Assembly: GCA_050292445.1 (NCBI GenBank)
Contig: JBNKLQ010000008.1
Location: 1-43,417, forward strand
Reading direction: 5' to 3'
Source of the DNA: Leptofilum sp050292445
GTDB lineage: Bacteria > Chloroflexota > Anaerolineae > Promineifilales > Promineifilaceae
DNA: 43,417 bases
Every line of letters starts with the position of its first letter. The stretch's first letter is position 1. The translations under genes were made by a program, and so were the position numbers. The notes beneath the pieces are model-generated. The model saw nothing but the letters and a program-made list of their open reading frames with translations. It made no database searches and was not told where the DNA came from. Below are positions 16,140 through 26,800 of the stretch, piece after piece.

Positions 16140-19100
16140 ATGTTTAAGCAATCTAAACCGCGCAAAATCGGCTTTTTGCTGGTTTTGCTTAGCCTGGCTC
16201 TGGTTTTAATCGCCTCGGCAGCGTCGGCAAGTGACAATACGCCAACGGCCGTTGCCAACACCAGAGCCAAAATCCACCCCAACTTGCTGGCCGATATTGA
16301 TGCCGCTTTAGCTGGGGATGTGGCACCCAACGGTCCTGCTTTAGCCGCCCGTGCGGTAACCGACATGGATGAGCTGCAATTTGTGGCCCGCATTTTGCCG
16401 GGGGCAGACCTGAGTGCCTATGCTTCACAATGGTTTGCCCGGCCATTTACCGATCCGCTGGGCACCACTGTGGCAGCCGGTTTTGCCTCGCCCACCGCTA
16501 TCTTGAAGATGGCAGCCGATCCGGCCGTTATCGCCTTGCAGCGGTCAGAATCTTTGGTTGAGGTTCCCCAGCCGGTAGACCCGGATGTTGCCACAAATCT
16601 AAATAGCAACATTACTCCGGCGCTGAACCTGTCTGGAGAAGCCAGCCCTGGCCCCGCGCCTGAGGGTTGGTATGGTACCGGCAGCGCGATTCATGGTTCC
16701 CAACAAGCGTGGGACAAAGGATACACCGGTGCAGGCGTTCGCTACATGTCCAATGATTCCGGTGCTGATTATTGCCATCCTGACCTGGAAGGCACCTGGG
16801 CCTACATTGATGACGCCTCATCGCCATACTACGGTTTGCCGGAGATGTTTGATTCCATTTCCAGCTATTATGCCGCCTTTGACTATTACACTGGCACAAC
16901 ATTGATTAGTGACGGTCTGGCCGACTACGCCGATACCTCGGCAACGGCCGCAGGTGACTTTAGTTTTGCGCCGATTGGTGCCGCTGTGACACATGATTAC
17001 ACGGTATCCGGCACCAGCCTGAGTGGTGAATACCATTACGGTTCCCACCCCGACAAGGCGCTGGCTGCGGTGGCTGACATCATTGGTGGTTCATTTGGCG
17101 ACGGCACGGCCGTTTCTGGCGAACGTGCTGCCGTGCTGGTAGTAGATGAAAACGAAGCTGGTGTTTACGACACGGTTTACGTTGACCTAAACTACAATTT
17201 TGACTTTAGTGACGATTCTCCCGCTCGCCTGTCCCGTGATTTTAGCAGTCAGGAAACAGCCTGCCTCGATTACGATTTTGACGGGCTGAACGATATATCT
17301 GGCGGTCTGGTTTATTTTGTGGCTGATGGCGAAACGGCCGTGCCCACCCTCGACTGGTATTGGGGCATTCCCGGTTCTGCTTACGGCAACGGTGACCTGG
17401 TTGCCTTCCATGTGCAAGACTTCACCGAAGGTGGTGGCACGCATGGCATGGGCACCACCTCTGTGGCCGTTGGCCAGGGCGTTGTGATTGGCTCTGTTAA
17501 CTGGGGCGATGGCGGTTCTCCCATCGCTGGCTTCCAGGGTCTGGTTGTGGGTCCTGGTAAAGAGGTTGCCTCTACCCAAAATGGCGATCAATACCTGACC
17601 CCATTCATCGAAGATGCGTATGTTTACGCCGGGTTAGGCTATGATGGCGTTTCCGGTACGGGCGATGATATTCAAATTGTCAGCAACTCCTTCGGTTTCA
17701 GCGGTACGGACAATGACGGCTTTGACTTTTCATCACGCCTGATTGATGTGATCAATCGATCCTTCGCGCCGAACACAGCCTTGCTGTTCTCCACGGGTAA
17801 TGGGGCACCTGGCTATGGAACGGCCGCACCACCCTCGCCCGCCAGCGGCATTGGCATTGGTGCCTCCACACTTTATGGTTCAATCGGCCTTTTTGAAACA
17901 ATCGCATCTGCCGATCAAATCGTTGGCGGCGATGTGATTAGCTGGTCCAATCGTGGTCCCGGTGCGCGCAATGTGGTAGGTGCGGATGTGGTGGCTACCG
18001 GTGCCTTTGGTACGGGTGATCTTTCTCTGAACGGTGTGTTGTGGGGTGCTATCGCCACCGACAACTTTGGTGGTACCTCTATGGCAGCACCGGTTGCTGC
18101 CGGTAACCTGGCCTTGATGTACCAGGCCTGGTATGAAAACTTCGGCCAATGGCCCACCTTTGAACAGGCTAGAACGCTTATCATGAACAGCGCCACCAAC
18201 ACGGAGCATGATGTTTGGTCACAAGGTAGTGGTCTGGTTAATGCCGATACTGGTACGGATGTCGCTGCGGGTATTCGTGGTTTGTTTGTTTCTCCGTCAG
18301 AGTGGTCCGTTGGTGATTACCGTGGTGATGAATATGGTGCCTTTGCCCACATCATTAACCCTGGCGAGCGCGACACACAATCCTTCACGGTTACCAACAC
18401 TGGTGATAGCCGTATGACCGTGCGTGTGACTACAGAAACCCATGTGCAAATTGGTTCAGATGATTTGTCGTTCACTTCGCTGGATCAATCGTTAGATCAT
18501 GGCGATTTCCTTACGCCGGACTATGCATTCCAGGTGGATCAATTGGTCCCACGGGGAACGGATCTGCTGATGGTGCGCCTGTCCAAGCCATATGAGCAGT
18601 TTGATCCCAATGAGGATTTGTTTGAGCCGTTCAATAATTGGCGCGTACACATCCAAGACTGGACAGACCTGGATGGTGACGGTATTTTGTGGGATGATGC
18701 CAATGGGAACGGCAAGGTGGATTTGGGTGAAGTTGACACGGGTGAACATATCCGTTTCACCTATGGCTACGGCGTTGGCCCGACTCAGCAGGCCCGCATT
18801 GCCAACCCCCTGGAGCGCATGGCCGACGGTATCTTCGTCACGCTGCGCCATCGTGATCAGGTGGCAGAAGTGCCGCAGACAGACCTGGGTCTAGAACTCT
18901 CTTACTGGAAGCTGAGGAATTGGGATTGGGCACGACCGACGCGCCATGCCTTTAGCCTGGCTCCTGGTGAGACCCGCAGCTTTGACGTGACTCTGGGCGT
19001 ACCGGCCAACACTCCGTACGGCATGTACGAAGGCTCTGTTACTCTCCATTATGGGGATGAGGATGTTGTGATTCCTGTGACAGTGGCTGTAGCTGCTTCT

Positions 19101-20243
19101 GGCACTTCGTTTGCGTTTGGTCAGGCCAATGCGCCTGCCGGGCGTGGTTCGGCCATCCTTGACGTGCCAAGGTTATACGATAATGACACCGTCTTTGGCT
19201 ACACTGATTACAGTTGGCGTCCTGAATCTGGCGACTGGCGCTTCTTCTGGACCGACGTTAATGGTGAAGACCTGCCGGAAAACGGAACATCGTACCTGGT
19301 TGTGGACAACAGCTGGAGCGGTGCAGGAACGGACATCGATACCCTTATCTTTGGCCCCACGGAAGATTGTGTAAGCAATGGGGTTGGCTGTGATGGCATA
19401 CTGGATGGCTATCCTGGTTCCGCTTTCTATGGACCGTACACGTTGTCGCAGGTTGGCGGCAGCGCGAACAACTACATCGGCAGCGGCCGTTGGATGTTTG
19501 ATACCTCCACGGGTGGCCCGCGTGAAATCGTGGCTGCACCTGCGCAGGATGGTTTGCATGGCATCTTCCTCCATCAGGTACGGGTAGATGGCAGCAGCGC
19601 GGATGAGCCGTTTGGCGGCACTGTTGGCCTGGTGAACCTTGATCCGGGTGCTATCGTTTCCTCTGCGGCGGCTGGGCCAGGTTCGGCCAGTCTTACCGTT
19701 AGCAGCGAGCTGGAAATGGGTGGGTTTGTGGCCCAAGGGTTTGGCCTGGGTGGCCCGGTTACGACCACGGAAGATATCTTCCAGGATGATCCCAACGATC
19801 CATCAACCGCATCCTTCGTTGCCACAGTGGATATTGCTAACGGCGCTTTGCTTGAGGTTTCTACTTGCTGCACTGCTGGTTCGGACATTGACCTGTTTGT
19901 CTATGATCCGTCAGGAGCGCTTGTTGGTTCTTCTACCACGTCTACGGATGTAGAAAATGTGACGGTGGTTTTCCCCGAAGATGGGGCATACACTGTTGCC
20001 GTTCATGGTTGGAGCGTGCCCAGCGGGTCAGATACCTTTGAATTGACGATCAATGCGGTTCAGGGAACGGATGTGTCTGTGAGTAACCTGCCACCGTCAA
20101 TTCCCGCAGGTGGGTCCGCAACTGTTGATGTGGACTGGGACACAACGGGCTTTGCTTCTGGTACTTACACTGGCTTGATTTTGATGGGGCCAGCGGAAGC
20201 GCCTGGGTTGTTGCAGGTGCCTGTAGAGATTACGGTTCCATAG
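16140..20243 (+). CDS. Large secreted S8 family serine protease with D-H insertion and C-terminal PPC domain
   Basis: This is a 1367-residue exported subtilase. The signal peptide is MFKQSKPRKIG plus a hydrophobic core ending ASAASA. The catalytic residues are Asp206 (NDSGADYCHPDL), His435 (THGMGTTSV) and Ser647 (GGTSMAAPVAAG). About 229 residues separate Asp and His, far more than the roughly 30 in subtilisin. The insertion holds Asp-rich loops (NYNFDFSDD, DYDFDGLND) that look calcium-binding; insertions here are known from tripeptidyl-peptidase II and pyrolysin-like subtilases. After the catalytic domain come beta-sandwich regions and, at about 1234-1340, a bacterial pre-peptidase C-terminal (PPC) domain with DIDLFVYDPSG. 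SD GGAGG lies before the ATG. Confidence 0.93.
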   Translation: MFKQSKPRKIGFLLVLLSLALVLIASAASASDNTPTAVANTRAKIHPNLLADIDAALAGDVAPNGPALAARAVTDMDELQFVARILPGADLSAYASQWFARPFTDPLGTTVAAGFASPTAILKMAADPAVIALQRSESLVEVPQPVDPDVATNLNSNITPALNLSGEASPGPAPEGWYGTGSAIHGSQQAWDKGYTGAGVRYMSNDSGADYCHPDLEGTWAYIDDASSPYYGLPEMFDSISSYYAAFDYYTGTTLISDGLADYADTSATAAGDFSFAPIGAAVTHDYTVSGTSLSGEYHYGSHPDKALAAVADIIGGSFGDGTAVSGERAAVLVVDENEAGVYDTVYVDLNYNFDFSDDSPARLSRDFSSQETACLDYDFDGLNDISGGLVYFVADGETAVPTLDWYWGIPGSAYGNGDLVAFHVQDFTEGGGTHGMGTTSVAVGQGVVIGSVNWGDGGSPIAGFQGLVVGPGKEVASTQNGDQYLTPFIEDAYVYAGLGYDGVSGTGDDIQIVSNSFGFSGTDNDGFDFSSRLIDVINRSFAPNTALLFSTGNGAPGYGTAAPPSPASGIGIGASTLYGSIGLFETIASADQIVGGDVISWSNRGPGARNVVGADVVATGAFGTGDLSLNGVLWGAIATDNFGGTSMAAPVAAGNLALMYQAWYENFGQWPTFEQARTLIMNSATNTEHDVWSQGSGLVNADTGTDVAAGIRGLFVSPSEWSVGDYRGDEYGAFAHIINPGERDTQSFTVTNTGDSRMTVRVTTETHVQIGSDDLSFTSLDQSLDHGDFLTPDYAFQVDQLVPRGTDLLMVRLSKPYEQFDPNEDLFEPFNNWRVHIQDWTDLDGDGILWDDANGNGKVDLGEVDTGEHIRFTYGYGVGPTQQARIANPLERMADGIFVTLRHRDQVAEVPQTDLGLELSYWKLRNWDWARPTRHAFSLAPGETRSFDVTLGVPANTPYGMYEGSVTLHYGDEDVVIPVTVAVAASGTSFAFGQANAPAGRGSAILDVPRLYDNDTVFGYTDYSWRPESGDWRFFWTDVNGEDLPENGTSYLVVDNSWSGAGTDIDTLIFGPTEDCVSNGVGCDGILDGYPGSAFYGPYTLSQVGGSANNYIGSGRWMFDTSTGGPREIVAAPAQDGLHGIFLHQVRVDGSSADEPFGGTVGLVNLDPGAIVSSAAAGPGSASLTVSSELEMGGFVAQGFGLGGPVTTTEDIFQDDPNDPSTASFVATVDIANGALLEVSTCCTAGSDIDLFVYDPSGALVGSSTTSTDVENVTVVFPEDGAYTVAVHGWSVPSGSDTFELTINAVQGTDVSVSNLPPSIPAGGSATVDVDWDTTGFASGTYTGLILMGPAEAPGLLQVPVEITVP

Positions 20244-20305
20244 TTGGTACAAGTGTGTAACTTAGTCATTGGGTTGGGTAGTTTGGTTTGAATTACCCGT
20301 TTAGC

Positions 20306-20344
20306 AGCCGGAGCGTATCGCAGGATGCGCTCCGGCTTTTTTTG
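20306..20344 (+). terminator. Terminator of the second S8 protease
   Basis: AGCCGGAGCG (20306-20315) and CGCTCCGGCT (20328-20337) form a perfect 10-bp GC-rich stem with a 12-base loop, followed by a run of Ts to 20344. The minus-strand cytochrome operon ends at 20354, so the stem may also help end that transcript. Confidence 0.88.
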
Positions 20345-20353
20345 TGCCTGGGA

Positions 20354-22642
20354 TTAGGGAACAGGTGGTGGTGTGTTGGTGGGTTGGGGAACGGCCGTTG
20401 GCGTTACCACAATTTGCCAGGAATCGGTGGTATGGCATCTGGAGCATTGCCCACGACCGTGATTAGACGGCCGTATATGGCACGCTTTGCAGTCCGTATA
20501 ACCAGTGTGGTCAAAGGTAACATCGGCCCAGGTTGAGCTATTGTGACAGCTAGAACATTGTCCTGGCCAGTGTCCTCCAGGTGGCGTATGGCAGGCAGAA
20601 CAATCGGTTAAATCCGTGTGATCAAGGGATACATCCTGCCAATTTGTTGTGTTGTGGCAGTTGGAACATTGGCCTAACCAATGCCCCCCCGACGGCGTGT
20701 GGCAAGCCGCACAATCTACCAAATTTGTGTGATTCACCGACGCATTTTGCCAGTTCGAGGTATTGTGACAATTGGAACATTGGCCTGCCCAATGGCCTCC
20801 CGGTGATGTATGACAAGCCTGACAATCATAAGCTCCCGCATGGTTAAAGGTGATGTCTGACCAATTGTTGGTATTGTGGCAGGCTGTACATTGGCCGGAA
20901 TAATGCCCGGCAGCAACCCGCCCTCCATGGCAGCTTTGGCAGTCGGTCAGGCCGATGTGGCTAAAGGACACCGGGTGCCAACCGGTTGTTTGATGACAGT
21001 TGCTGCAATTGCCAGGAAAATGATTGCTGGCGGCCTGGTGACATTGGGAGCAGTTGGTTAGTCCTGCATGATTTACCCACACTTGCTGCCAGGCAGTTGT
21101 GAGATGGCAGCTGCCACAATAGCCCGGATAGTGCCCGTCTGGCAGCTCTTGCTGGTGGCAGCTCTGGCAGTTTGTTTTTCCGGTATGGTCAAATTCAATT
21201 CCTTGCCAGGTTGTGACCGTATGGCAACTATCGCACTGCCCATCATAATGACCAGCTTGCACCTCATCTGAGTGGCAGTTTTGGCAATCCTGATAATGAG
21301 TGTGGTCAAAGGTAATATCTGTCCAGCTAATCGTGCTGTGGCAGCTGAGACAAGTGCCTTCATAGTGGGGTTGCGGCTTTTCTACTTCATGGCAGGATAA
21401 ACAATCTGTCATGCCTGTGTGGTTTACTGTGATGGTGGTCCAATCCTCTACATCGGCGTGGCATTGGGCGCAGGTGCCAGGGAGGTGCTGATCTGGCGTT
21501 TCTTTTTGATGGCAGGATTCGCATTCTGTGACGTCGGCATGATCGTAGGTGAACTGTACCCAATCCTCCGTGTCGGTATGGCAAAGGGTGCAAGCGCCAG
21601 GGTAATGAAAGAGTGGGGTGTCTGGAGCATGGCATGATTCACACTCTGTCACTTCGGCGTGGTCGTAGGTGAACTGTGTCCAATCTGCTGGATCGCTGTG
21701 GCATAGTTGGCAATCGCCGGGATAGTGAGTGGGGGTAACGGCCGTTTCCGGGAAGTTGATGAGCATTATTTCTGGCATTATCGGCAGGGGCAGATCTTGA
21801 GCGTGGCAGGAAAGGCACTCTGTGATGCCTGCATGGTCAAATTGGTACGGCTCCCAGGAAAATGTATTGTGGCACTCATCGCAGGCCCCAGCGAAATGAT
21901 CGGGGTACAGGTCCCATAAAGTATTGTCGGTGGGAATGCCCAGCAGAGCGATATTCTCGACGGGTTCCAGGGGGTGACAATCGGCACACACCGTGGACGT
22001 GTTGGCATACTGGCCATCTTCATGGCAGCTTTCACAAGCTGGCCGGGCGTGGCCCATTGTTAGCGGGAACGCTGAATGATCGACATCTTCTGCTAGAAAC
22101 GGCACCAAAGCGGCCGAACTGAGGTGCGGCGTGTTTTGTTCTTTGGGCAACTGGGCCGCTACTTCAGCCAGGGAATCGACTGCCTGCCAGTTGTTTAGCC
22201 GATTGGTTAGCGCGGCTATTTGGCCTGCTTCATCCGGCTCTAAGGCAGCGAGGACAATTTCGGTGCGCCGCAACAATGCCTTGAACTGGGCGTACTGAAA
22301 TTCCTGGTCGTCGGCGGGGATGGTGTTGAGGTAGGTTACGGCCGTTTCCAAGGCTTCATTCAGCGATGTCAGGGCATATTGGGTTGCATCGGGGGAGTCG
22401 GCCTGTGCCAGGCTGGCCAGGCGGCGATCTGCCAGATTAAGAGCCAACGTGGCGCGTTGCTGCTTCCCTGCGGTCAAGTGTAGCTGTGTTTGCTCACCCA
22501 GGTTTTGTAGCTGATACAGGAATTGCCCCGGATGCAAGGGAGCTGTGAGGCTTAAATAAATGGTGCTTAGCAACAAACCGAGAAGCACCAGCATTAAAAA
22601 AATGAAGGAAAGAAATCGCTTATTTATCAATTGTTGTTTCAT
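20354..22642 (-). CDS. 27-heme c-type cytochrome with 37-residue di-heme repeats
   Basis: The 762-residue protein has an N-terminal membrane anchor or uncleaved signal (residues about 10-32). A helical region of about 150 residues follows, then 27 CxxCH heme-binding motifs by direct count. The C-terminal half is built of near-identical 37-residue units. Each starts GQCSNCH, then carries NTTNW and a V-x-(F/L)-DHT segment, a second CxxCH and GGHW. Each unit thus supplies two hemes and extra His residues suited to bis-His ligation. The tail is Thr/Pro-rich. The protein must be matured by the cytochrome c system and act outside the cytoplasmic membrane as an electron conduit (inference). The ATG at 22642 has GGAGGA upstream. 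It is last of a three-gene operon. Confidence 0.93.
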   Translation of the reverse strand: MKQQLINKRFLSFIFLMLVLLGLLLSTIYLSLTAPLHPGQFLYQLQNLGEQTQLHLTAGKQQRATLALNLADRRLASLAQADSPDATQYALTSLNEALETAVTYLNTIPADDQEFQYAQFKALLRRTEIVLAALEPDEAGQIAALTNRLNNWQAVDSLAEVAAQLPKEQNTPHLSSAALVPFLAEDVDHSAFPLTMGHARPACESCHEDGQYANTSTVCADCHPLEPVENIALLGIPTDNTLWDLYPDHFAGACDECHNTFSWEPYQFDHAGITECLSCHAQDLPLPIMPEIMLINFPETAVTPTHYPGDCQLCHSDPADWTQFTYDHAEVTECESCHAPDTPLFHYPGACTLCHTDTEDWVQFTYDHADVTECESCHQKETPDQHLPGTCAQCHADVEDWTTITVNHTGMTDCLSCHEVEKPQPHYEGTCLSCHSTISWTDITFDHTHYQDCQNCHSDEVQAGHYDGQCDSCHTVTTWQGIEFDHTGKTNCQSCHQQELPDGHYPGYCGSCHLTTAWQQVWVNHAGLTNCSQCHQAASNHFPGNCSNCHQTTGWHPVSFSHIGLTDCQSCHGGRVAAGHYSGQCTACHNTNNWSDITFNHAGAYDCQACHTSPGGHWAGQCSNCHNTSNWQNASVNHTNLVDCAACHTPSGGHWLGQCSNCHNTTNWQDVSLDHTDLTDCSACHTPPGGHWPGQCSSCHNSSTWADVTFDHTGYTDCKACHIRPSNHGRGQCSRCHTTDSWQIVVTPTAVPQPTNTPPPVP

Positions 22643-22678
22643 CTCAATCCTCCGCAAATCTCTTCGGAGCGCGTGTTT

Positions 22679-23740
22679 CTAGTCTGTTGTAGATGACTCG
22701 TTGGCTTTTGCCAGCGGCACAATATCTTCTGGTTCGCCGGTAGGATGGCAGGAGATGCAAGAACTCTCTGGTAGATAATCTGGGACGTTTTCTGGCGTGT
22801 GAGCCGTTTGCATATCGGCTGCCTCGTGGCAATCTGTGCAGATGACCTTGTTGTAAGCGGCGGCATGGCAAGAAACACAGTCTAATGTTCCTTCATCCCC
22901 GTGGTCTAGAGCAAAAAGATGTTGGGTGAGTTGTGCGGGTGCCCAGGCAACGGCCGTATGGCAGCGGCCGCAATCCTGGCCAAACTGTCCGGCATGGATA
23001 TCTGGCTCGCCGTGGCAGGATTCACACGTTTGGGTTGTGCCGGTGAATAGATAATCGGAATGGCACTCAATGCAGCCGACTGCTTCATGCCCCTCTTGCA
23101 GGACATAAACGGTGTTGTGTTCGAATGCTACGATAGCCCCGGTACCATCGTGACAATCCAGGCAGTTTTCACCATGTTCAGCGCTGTGCTGGGCGATAAG
23201 TTCGCCATCGGCATCTTCATGACAGGCCAGGCAACTTACTTCATCGCGGGCAAAACGGCCCTCTGTGTGGCAATCTTCACAAAACATTTGCGACGCGTCA
23301 AAACGAACCTCGTGCCGGGTCAGGCTAAAGCCGCTCAACGCTTGATGATCGATATTGCTGAGAGGTACTTCGCTGATGACAACCTCGCGGCCTCGGTGTT
23401 CAACATGGCAGCTCTGGCACTTTTCGGTGCCAGGCAGACGGCTGTGCAGCCCCACCGTTTCCGTGCGCTGGCGAGCAATCTCGATGTGACAATCCTGGCA
23501 CTTGTTTTCGGTGATGCAATGGACAGGGGCGTGGCAGTGGGTGCAATCTTCCTCGAACATGGCATGGGAATCATAGCCACCCAACGTTTCCCCGTTATGG
23601 TTGACACCAGAGAGGAAGCCGGGGCTGAGATAGACGTGCAGCGTGTCGTAATGGGCGTAAACGGCCGTAGCCGTCACCCCCGCCAACAACATCCCAAACA
23701 CGATTCGGAATCGAAGATAGAAGCCTTTTAATTTCATCAT
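22679..23740 (-). CDS. 12-heme c-type cytochrome
   Basis: The 353-residue protein has an N-terminal signal/anchor (hydrophobic about 13-30, ending VYA) and 12 CxxCH motifs by count. They include CTHCH, CQDCH, CQSCH, CEDCH, CLACH, CLDCH, CIECH, CESCH, CGRCH, CVSCH, CTDCH and CISCH. Many isolated His residues could be distal ligands. Spacing is irregular, unlike the repeat-built 27-heme neighbour 36 bases downstream. I chose the ATG at 23740 (the next codon is also ATG), with AGGTG nearby. Electron transfer at or beyond the membrane is expected; donor and acceptor are unknown. Together with its neighbour the operon encodes 39 predicted hemes. Confidence 0.92.
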   Translation of the reverse strand: MMKLKGFYLRFRIVFGMLLAGVTATAVYAHYDTLHVYLSPGFLSGVNHNGETLGGYDSHAMFEEDCTHCHAPVHCITENKCQDCHIEIARQRTETVGLHSRLPGTEKCQSCHVEHRGREVVISEVPLSNIDHQALSGFSLTRHEVRFDASQMFCEDCHTEGRFARDEVSCLACHEDADGELIAQHSAEHGENCLDCHDGTGAIVAFEHNTVYVLQEGHEAVGCIECHSDYLFTGTTQTCESCHGEPDIHAGQFGQDCGRCHTAVAWAPAQLTQHLFALDHGDEGTLDCVSCHAAAYNKVICTDCHEAADMQTAHTPENVPDYLPESSCISCHPTGEPEDIVPLAKANESSTTD

Positions 23741-23770
23741 GGCACTTACACCTGGCGTCAAAGAGACAGA

Positions 23771-23802
23771 GCTATGACCAGCTGTGGGGAGCTGGCCATA
23801 GC
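23771..23802 (-). other. Intercistronic hairpin in the cytochrome operon
   Basis: GCTATGACCAGCT (23771-23783) pairs with AGCTGGCCATAGC (23790-23802), 12 of 13 pairs with a 6-base loop. It lies between the 1061-residue gene and the 12-heme gene. No U-run follows on the minus strand, so a processing or mRNA-stability element is more likely than a terminator. Confidence 0.6.
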
Positions 23803-23824
23803 CTGCCTTGCAAAAGAGGTATTG

Positions 23825-26800
23825 TTATTTGTTCATGATGGGTAGGTAAAGTTGATGGAACTCCTCAACAATCCACACCTCAAAGCTGATGCCCGGTGAC
23901 CAGTTGCCACTCTTATCCTTCGCGGAGAAGGTGAACGAATGCCAGCCGGGCTGGAAGTTGTTGGCCGGAAGGTTCAGCTGCTTCTGCGTTCCGACAACGG
24001 TTGTTGTACCGCTAAACGTGTCTGTCCAGCGGAACCCACCAATATCGTCCTGCGGTAAGTCGCCGACGCTGTCACCGTCACGGGCTGTAGCAATGAACAG
24101 CAGCGTGTCGCCATATTCAGCCACCTCGTGGCTAATGTAGAGGATTTGCACGATGGGTGCTGACTCTTCCGTTGCCTCTTCATCCAGGAACATAATGCGG
24201 CGGAAGATGGCGTCGCTTTCACTGATATTCTCATACTCATCTTCCTGCCACTGGTTCCAGACGACATAGTAGAAGGTGCCGCTGAGGTTGGCTGTGTTGG
24301 CTGCCTCGCCAGAAAGATCCTCTTGATCATGTTCCAGCCAGTCGAATTCAAGCGATACTTCACCCGTGGAGGAGTTGTAATACTCCACCAAGTCGTAGTC
24401 GTCGCCCCAGTTGGTGGCTCGGCTGTAGAAGAGGTCCAGTGGCACAGCTTCACCCTCGGCGACCGTGGTGTTGTCGCCCGTTTCATAAACCACAAAGAAT
24501 TTAGACGGATCGCGCACATCATCTTCGTAGCCAGTAAAGCCAATCCCTTTTAGATCACTGATGGGCAGCATTTTGATGCCCCCGGTGGGCGTATAACGTG
24601 GGTCAAGAACAGTAATCCTATTGCCTGTGAGCTGTGACACATTGCGAGATTGTTCAAACTCACCTGCGCCATAGCTGGTGCAAACCGTGGTGTAGTCCGA
24701 GCCTGCGCCATAATTTTCGCAGGTTTCGGTGCCATCACCACCCAAGGAGGCTGGCGTGGTGGTCCAGGTGACACCACCGTCGAAGGAACGCCGTACGTAC
24801 AGATTGTAATGGTCGTTGCCTACGCTATTGGCCTTCCAGTTGGGCGACCAGGCGTACATCATCATGACAAAGTCGCCATCAATGATGCCGCGATGACCTT
24901 TGGCTACGTCGTATGGATTCTCCCACGATTGGTCATCCAGGTTGTCTGCCGTTTGCACCCACTCGGTTACTTTGGGGAAGGGGGAGACACCGCCGTCCCA
25001 GGGGAAGGCGGCGGCGCAGGTTTCACCGCTGGTGCCATTGTCGCAGGACACAATGGTGGTGCCGGAAACGTTGATGGCCGGGCTGAGGCAGAGCCCTTGC
25101 AGGTAGCGTGGGTTGCTGCCGTCAGTATAGGCCCAGTCGTCACAGGCCAGGTTCTCGTAGGCGTATGGGTTATAGCCAGCTGGGAGGCAAGCTTCTGTGG
25201 TGGTGGGGTCCCCATCAGTTTCGCATGTTTCCCAGACATCATCAGGTACAACCAGGCGGCGCAGGAAGATGTCCGCCGGACCACCCTGGTTGAGGATACC
25301 GGCTTTGGTGATGAGGATGCCAGCTGTGCCGCTTTCGCCGATTTGGTGGATGGGTTGGGTCATGTGGGAGAAGCGACGAGCAATTTCTGTTTCGTAGAAC
25401 GAGTTGCCGAAGTCGTCTACCAGCATGTCGAAGAAGACACCTGTTTCAGGATTGACGGCTGGTTGATTGAGCATGCCACCTTGCATTACGGTGCCAGGAT
25501 CGAGCATGTCGAAGGTGTAATACCACATGTTTTTGCCGATGTCGTCGGGTTCAATGTCTTCATCCGTTGAGCTTTCACCCAGAGCTTTGGACTCTTCGGC
25601 GGCGGTGATGACCCAGGCGCTGTCGTAGATGCGATCCCCATCAGAATCATAGGGTTGCACATTGACGCGTGGGCGAGAAGCCCCAACGCGACCTTGCAGG
25701 ACACGGCCGTCTTCGGTCTGGCACAAATTTAGCGTGGTGCCACCGGGGTTGGTCCATGAAACCGTGGTGGCGCAGAGGTCGGCACCCGGCTGCGGTTCTG
25801 TAGGCAGCGGATCGGGCAGAATCAGGTTGCCTTCAGCATCGACGTTGTCGAAGTCGAGGTAGCAGTACGGGTCGGAGCCGGTGGCCTTACACATTTTATT
25901 GTCGGTGAGGCGGACGGGCAGGGCCATCGGTGCAGCGACTTTGGGCATGGTGTCGCTGGTGTAGTCGTAGATGGAAACGGCCGTTTCGTCCTCATCAGAC
26001 GTTTGCACCTGTACAAAATCATCCAGCGAAATGTAGGAGTACCACAGGTCTGTTTGCTGGTTAACCACAGCACCCGACCAACCTTCGCCGGGGCCAAGCC
26101 CCTGGCCTGGCCGCAACCCTTCAGGGTCTTCCTGCCAGATCATCATGAAGCCAGCGGCACCGTCGCCGTTGATCTCCAGGCGGTTGGCGTCCCGTCGTCC
26201 GGAAGTAAGACGTTCTGCTTTGGTCCAGATGATGTCGTAGAAGCCGCCACCATCTGCAGGGACACCATCAGCATCCACTTCCAGCAGCGTGCCGCGTGTG
26301 CTCCAAACGCAGGAATAGGGAATCTCACCGACTTCGGGGAAGCCTTGCAGCGTGTAATTCACCGAACGTTGCGAGCCAGCAACGCCCCAAATATCAGGGT
26401 AAAGATCGTTTTCTTCTTCATCTTGCCAGGTGTAGGCGGGCGATCCCCCGTCACAATATTTGCTAATCCAACCGACCAACACCTTGTCACCAGCAATGGC
26501 AAAGGTCATGTTGTGGGCGTCGCCGGGGTAGGCATGCCCATTGGCCAGAATGAAGGAGGAGAGATCGGCCGAGTTGGAAAGATTGGTTCGCTTCCAGGTA
26601 GCGCCGTCATCCAGAGAAAATGCGGCATAAGCGTCGTGCTGCCCATAGCCAGCACCACTGAGCACCGCTAAGGGGGATTCAGGATTTTCCACTGCTTCTG
26701 TGAGCGCAAACGTTTCGGCACTGACTTCCACGCCGTCGATGTAAACGGCCACAAGGGGTTTGGCATAATCGCGGGTGTCCACCAGGCTGCCGGCAGCGTC

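Noticed and set aside
20430..21250. CRISPR-like periodicity of about 111 bases
   Set aside because: The repeats encode successive di-heme units of a cytochrome in one open frame, with coding-type variation.
24650..25570. 306-codon open frame on the plus strand
   Set aside because: It lies entirely opposite the 1061-residue secreted protein gene, has a Gly/Val/Ala-rich composition without domains or a Shine-Dalgarno, and is explained as a shadow of the minus-strand gene.
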